Source: an uncultured Planctomycetales bacterium (GTDB lineage: Bacteria; Planctomycetota; Planctomycetia; Pirellulales; S012-138). From it: a stretch of DNA of 27,786 nucleotides. The translations under genes and the position numbers were made by a program. Shown one piece after another: positions 25,701 to 27,786 of the stretch. The stretch covers positions 1-27,786 of the forward strand of contig CALJLD010000031.1 in the NCBI GenBank assembly GCA_937982665.1. The letters run 5' to 3'. Below the pieces are notes generated by a model. The model saw only the letters and a list, made by a program, of their open reading frames with translations, was not told the DNA's origin and did no database searches. Position 1 is the stretch's first letter, and every line of letters starts with the position of its first letter.

Positions 25701-26425
25701 CGCAACGCGTTGGTTTATGCGTCCTCAGTCCGGCAGCGGTAACGTCGCCTGGTGCGTCACAACCTGGTGCGTCACAACTTGCCGCGCCCCAGCCGATTGA
25801 CATCAACGTTCCGGAAACAGTCTGGATGACAGGCGGATTGCTCAGCATGACGAATACAAGCCAGACGGCGCGTCAACTTTCGCAACAAGAGGCCGCGGCA
25901 AGGATTCAAAGCGAGCTGGAAACCGAAGCATTGAGTTTCGAATCATCATCGCCGCTGGCCGCAAACTTGCTGGCACGGGACTTGGACCGCGCGGAGGCCC
26001 AACGCAATGTGAATCAGCCAGCCAACGGCGGCCAGTCTGTGAGCCAGTTCTGGACATCGCAGAGTTGCGCTGACATTCATGGAGCCAACCGTCAGGCCTA
26101 CGTTTTCAGCGGTGGACAATTCGAAATCGCACTTGCATTGGAAACACCTGCCAGCACGAGCGGTACTCGTTGGGTATTCGCGCTTGGGCTTCTGGCCGTT
26201 GCCGTTTTGTTCTTTCCGGTTCAAGCGCAAGAGCCAGGTTTCTTTTTTGAATACGCGCTGCGGCTGCGATTGCCTGGCATCGTCATTGTTGCCGGAGCAT
26301 GCCTGTTGGCGATGGGAGCCTGGTTCACCGGCGCGGCCGCACTGTTTTGCGGCATTGTTTGGGCGGTTATTGTGTTGCGCTTACCCCGCCAAGCCGAGGC
26401 AAGCAGCGATCCCGCAGCAAGCTAG
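19733..26425 (+). CDS. Giant tandem-fused membrane-anchored ectodomain protein
   Basis: This 2230-residue protein starts with a signal peptide (IGLLAALFSVGLPCLLYGVA). Ectodomain 1 runs to about residue 1050. Three helices follow (about 1057-1072, 1079-1094, 1099-1117), then a basic loop (KVQRRSRITR). A fourth helix, VSVAIVCGLGAALLA (1141-1155), ends in a signal-like VGA-ES. Ectodomain 2 runs from about 1166 to 2140, and the chain ends with three more helices (about 2143-2160 and 2178-2217). Positive residues flank the cytoplasmic sides, so both ectodomains should face out. Each half thus repeats the plan of the upstream 1086-residue protein. A beta unit (hydrophobic strand, Pro, V/I-x-V-x-G) recurs at 322, 881, 1427, 1608 and 1949. 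ATG 19733 overlaps the previous stop. No enzyme motif or named family is recognised; an envelope or surface role is inferred. Confidence 0.85.
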   Translation: MIVSRACRIGLLAALFSVGLPCLLYGVATSLVLADGEFSSRSPRQDGTVGGSAFSYEVIESDRWPPAAAADMREISLTEWNTWLEQLTAQRLPPASLDSWQWTARFDEVAQSLSGEFRLRISRRDEEQAKPLLLPLGEFSAAIKSSESGPEGRHARWEESDEHAAAPAILGNQANGQLAILVERSGTAVFTATQRAQESNGYIGPQGFSFVLDLPTSPSRSIQLELPAGYQPKLDSRHGLAVRGHTDDRDANAGESFVSWDLRLNAAGPVVLAIEKSPSDSRDPTTVPAIRHEETTYQASGNEFLARTRWQLELPQPYARILQLHVPASAQVIGVTANGTRLNWKNAEQQSSPGRQILEIDTTGVPVAGDTAGEMDLEVTTLASLRFGSLMTLPRMTLPEFRWTSGVARIEVVPPLAFADVQFADAQCRAGLSNGQLEFDLYSADAQLSLAVTSPERRQIVSQVTRLHKQGDQLVAASLLKFSQIDLSAGEIELSLTPGWELTDVSLAGMESLSELSALEWSIEAAGDDQSSQLIVSLPARTYITSELILHVAAHRLEQGATSLAAADLLPVSLAGANVAEDSLLLADDASPNALQFDGRSKPVENSFWQEVPAFAFERSDLHFDLIGTDANTRLTSLPKASPQQVQVRVNAEFSAREVRERFHFGELAGVADGELLIFVTEPREDAAWHWADATGNALNAEKLSRQEMLTRGLPPTGELWKVSWPETPPTEIIAERTTTISSPLQRIGLAVVLDSPAHVSGLVAVKARRVKIVDAKTNAGSADGDFVSALWPVAEDFDANSALAVKRFRYQPDQLLAADGAGTAVQAELGSSSAPTSNATSSRERQPLIWKATLDWSLQETGKSICSVMLAVERNGADRLQFRLPDNARLLDANVSAEPLEWSETNGVYSVPLAAHLSYFPLQLTFAHDGQAIGLIGNVSPPWPEFESSVLQRSATLRLPQGLRLAHGTLPDAQPTLWQALASRVLGPLIADSFLPHSQVESETQAATEPMTNAGPWTALRSARSQPSLDNGSSIYPLTAAQDLSVIHTRRQATLNAIVLLLAAVAGWLAGRRGYRVSVFVAILAFAIVLAVPDALATIVIGLPVPFALGAIVGLMSKNPWLSKVASKVQRRSRITRSSVSVAIVCGLGAALLASRHPQAVGAESTLWSQSSLRQDAPRSEVVYIQVDDDGAPTGQSVFATEELVASINNRIAELQMRPAGYLLLNARHRLTIAEGDARPRLGLSLTVYSMESSVVVRLPLRSEQFAEVPGSAYVMPLGQDSPLDWSDNYAQLQLKGAGVHTIELDLTVNDLGNLDETAAEIAIPPIADAMLEMSFANQRVGGRGWELQGSHAGIQRFPLAGFSVAAPGPLAELHLAKTREAEAAANEIKAEVYTRLRLMNSGSRLTTRIDLEPDLNDETVDLEQLSVRIPAQASVERIEVDGRTLSGLNPAATSSAAFGVKVLNIPLSATNVPLSSPLPRSIELQLVLPPRSLIGNWQFPAVQLEEITATSELWAVTLPGDFQIRPLTSRQTSPGSTEDFITAWGQFVEINEVVRANGTNAAWNLAVVPVAGNPVCRSTTEATLRTDGCAFRFNFTVSDVGDRPTFLRATIPSGLSIQNVSATDATGAELLDHWQLSDGKLVLFLSAPAANPMQIEIRAEDHWDSLPEGYRPQRIHFEGLSEISSSLTLFSATDLQAEVAELAPRIPEAAQSAQPPVGTRLVGAFPLVPGVNAPRVALSEHEPPLTGRLTTRIARKDGQWQASVRMQVNPTDGVLPPVTLRVPQAWRLIGPYPRSWNVADPEFIEQSQHLRITAAVDARLGNQARPHEGTFFFVMPDESLNQFLPPQLTSPGQVEPDFAYRLIVPKAAEGIALAWQADNSELAPSETSGTREFTWDALPGEVRLAELAANDQQSAAPRISLLVATGGAYPRPCVTATYSVQPHGASHISFTLPKGSVLVRADINGLPAEVETTSAGVARVYLLSKTQPQRVGLCVLSPAAVTSPGASQPGASQLAAPQPIDINVPETVWMTGGLLSMTNTSQTARQLSQQEAAARIQSELETEALSFESSSPLAANLLARDLDRAEAQRNVNQPANGGQSVSQFWTSQSCADIHGANRQAYVFSGGQFEIALALETPASTSGTRWVFALGLLAVAVLFFPVQAQEPGFFFEYALRLRLPGIVIVAGACLLAMGAWFTGAAALFCGIVWAVIVLRLPRQAEASSDPAAS
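25748..25777 (+). repeat. Tandem 15-bp duplication inside the giant gene
   Basis: CCTGGTGCGTCACAA occurs twice in direct succession (25748-25762, 25763-25777), giving PGASQ-PGASQ in the protein. It keeps the frame and lies in a linker between ectodomain segments. Confidence 0.85.
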
Positions 26426-26464
26426 ATCGAGCGATCGTCACGCGATAAGGTTGCGTTGGTCGCA

Positions 26465-27208
26465 TTACATTAAGGCCGCCAGCCCGAGCAGGATCGTTGT
26501 TATGACAAGCAACGCCCATGTGCCAGTTCGCTTACTCGACATGTGAGACAGCCAGATGCCGACTAAGCCCGCCAGCCAGAAGTAGTAGCCAATGTTCAGC
26601 TCTCGCAGAGAAGGGAAGGCTGCGCGGCCCATGTTGCTGCTGAAGAATAGAAGAGGTACCACACACGTGCACACCACTGCGATGCCAACGCTGACATATC
26701 CAAATTTTCGCCAACGGCTTGTCTCCGGCCGTGACACGCCAAGCAAAGAGATGTAGGCGAAGACCGTGCCATAACACATCGCCGGCAGCGTCACCAAGAT
26801 CAGGACCATTGCCGCGGTTCCGAAGCCGATTGGCGCACCTCCTCGGAAGAACATCAAGGGTACGCTAAGTCCCCGCGGTATGACTTCCGCAACAACAGTC
26901 GACGAAGACGCACGCGCGGCGTCGATCGGCAAACAAAGCGAAACGGTCAAGACCAACGCAAAGATCGCCGCCAGAGACAGGCGAACGGAGCGGTGCCGCT
27001 GCAGGAAGGCTCCCATGCCGAACAAACTTGCGGAAAGCAACGCCGCAAAAGCCAGCAACGGCAAAGATCTTGGCCATCTGGGCGCGGCCAATGCCGCGAA
27101 TACACACCATAGCGTCACCAGCACTGCCAACAATCGCAACGAAAATTGGTGGCCTGATTCCGCTTGTGCGGATGTTTGCGAATTCGCGTTAGACGAGAGT
27201 TCGTTCAC
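26465..27208 (-). CDS. Polytopic membrane protein of unknown function (paralog 1)
   Basis: The 247-residue protein has a polar amino terminus of about 22 residues and then about seven hydrophobic segments (LRLLAVLVTLWCVFAALA, SLPLLAFAALLSASLFGMGAF, LSLAAIFALVLTVSLCL, AAMVLILVTLPAMCYGTVFAYISLL, YVSVGIAVVCTCVVPLLFF, LNIGYYFWLAGLVGIWL, TWALLVITTILLGLAAL). There are no catalytic motifs. The final 110 residues align by eye with the next gene upstream, sharing IGYY-x-WLA-x-L-x-G-x-WL-x-H and a closing W-A-L. It converges with the giant operon 39 bases away. The start GTG 27208 is uncertain, as no strong ribosome binding site is seen. Location in the inner membrane is secure; function is unknown. 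Confidence 0.75.
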   Translation of the reverse strand: MNELSSNANSQTSAQAESGHQFSLRLLAVLVTLWCVFAALAAPRWPRSLPLLAFAALLSASLFGMGAFLQRHRSVRLSLAAIFALVLTVSLCLPIDAARASSSTVVAEVIPRGLSVPLMFFRGGAPIGFGTAAMVLILVTLPAMCYGTVFAYISLLGVSRPETSRWRKFGYVSVGIAVVCTCVVPLLFFSSNMGRAAFPSLRELNIGYYFWLAGLVGIWLSHMSSKRTGTWALLVITTILLGLAALM

Positions 27209-27267
27209 AAGATTCTTATGGACAGATCAAAGAGAGCGCTCAATATCACATTGCTCCAATGATTCCT

Positions 27268-27786
27268 CTACCACTCAAACTGTTCTAACCAGGTGCCCCA
27301 GGCGATCATGACGCCAATCAATCCCATCAAAGCCCAACTGCCCCATCCTCTTCGCGGTGCATGAGCAAGCCACAGCCCGGCCAGGCAAGCAAGCCAAACG
27401 TAGTAGCCGATCATGAGCGAAGGCAACGGTCCAAAAGTGCCCTCACTCTCGCCCGGAAATGCCAGTGGAACTGACGTCGCACACACCAGCGCAAAGCCAC
27501 AGGCAAATCTCCAATAACTCCGCAGCCGATTCCCCCGCGAACGACTTGCCGCGAAAACGGAAACCAATGCCACGATCGTCCCATAAGCGGAACCGCTCAT
27601 AGATGCGTAGAATAGCATGGACTTTTGCAGTTCTCCTGGCTTGCTGTTCTTCAAATCTTCCGCAAAAAAAAAACAATGCCTGGCGCTTTGAGACCAGACG
27701 TGAACGCCCTCCATCCTGTCGTAACGAGGAGAGGAAACACCGGCATCAAAAACGAAGCCAGTATTCCCAGCACACTCACAATCGCC
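27268..27786 (-). pseudogene. Membrane protein paralog 2, frameshifted at a 10-base homopolymer and cut by the window edge
   Basis: From 27268 to about 27663 the minus-strand frame encodes a multi-helix protein homologous to the neighbouring gene (YGTIVALVSVFAAS, LMIGYYVWLACLAGLWLAH, WGSWALMGLIGVMIAW). Upstream of the run of ten A bases at 27664-27673 (T on the coding strand), the membrane-like frame is a different one: IVSVLGILASFLMPVFPLLV, then GLKAPGIVF. One extra T would join them into ...APGIVFFFAEDLKN. The short frame starting at ATG 27714 lacks this helix and begins in the wrong frame, so it is not the real start. The gene therefore enters from beyond 27786 and is interrupted once. The cause may be sequencing error, mutation or slippage. 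Confidence 0.65.

Noticed and set aside
3808..27786. Search for a second copy of the tRNA-Thr 3' end as an attachment site
   Set aside because: No match to TTCGACTCCCCCC or its complement was seen by eye; a weak partial match near 13564 (GTTCGACCGCTGG) lies inside the IMPase gene and is chance.
1..27786. CRISPR arrays, insertion sequences with terminal repeats, ribosomal RNA genes
   Set aside because: No regularly spaced repeats, no transposase-like product and no rRNA-like sequence were seen.

Overview
The window looks like a chromosome segment from a planctomycete, probably of the Pirellulales type. The evidence is a BBP7-type outer-membrane beta-barrel gene, a secreted protein extremely rich in cysteine, a short Flp-like pilin of the 'FSTEM' type, a lone type II pseudopilin, and two giant secreted/membrane proteins built of beta-rich repeats. 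Assignments come from reading motifs; no database search was run. Layout: 1-2070 holds three small minus-strand genes (a partial unknown, a DUF4240 protein and a DUF5658 membrane protein) with a long empty spacer. 2516-3540 is a cysteine/histidine-rich secreted protein with its own terminator. 3734-3807 is tRNA-Thr(CGT). Directly after the tRNA comes an accessory stretch, about 3.9-10.5 kb. It holds a NYN-domain nuclease, a tyrosine integrase broken by two frameshifts, an overlapping pair of tiny membrane proteins, a HEAT-like protein, several small orphans, a zinc-ribbon protein, a pseudopilin and a Flp-like pilin. Two of the orphans sit behind near-identical copies of a promoter plus leader sequence. 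10.9-12.3 kb is the BBP7 beta-barrel gene with a strong terminator. 12.9-16.1 kb is housekeeping and signalling: an inositol-monophosphatase-family enzyme convergent with a two-gene unit made of a hybrid histidine kinase and a CBS-pair protein. 16.5-26.4 kb is a two-gene operon of giant extracytoplasmic proteins (about 1086 and 2230 residues) joined by an ATGA stop/start overlap. The second protein looks like two tandem copies of the same architecture (ectodomain plus carboxy-terminal membrane helices) fused into one chain. 26.5-27.8 kb holds two tandem paralogous membrane proteins; the second is interrupted at a 10-base homopolymer and runs off the window. How the genes may work together: the cysteine-rich protein, the BBP7 barrel and the giant ectodomain operon are all predicted to act outside the cytoplasm and could contribute to the planctomycete envelope. 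The accessory block looks like an old or decaying integrated element next to tRNA-Thr. No distal attachment repeat was found in the window. The most interesting undescribed candidates are the giant tandem-fused ectodomain operon, with its recurring beta unit, and the duplicated promoter-leader cassette.
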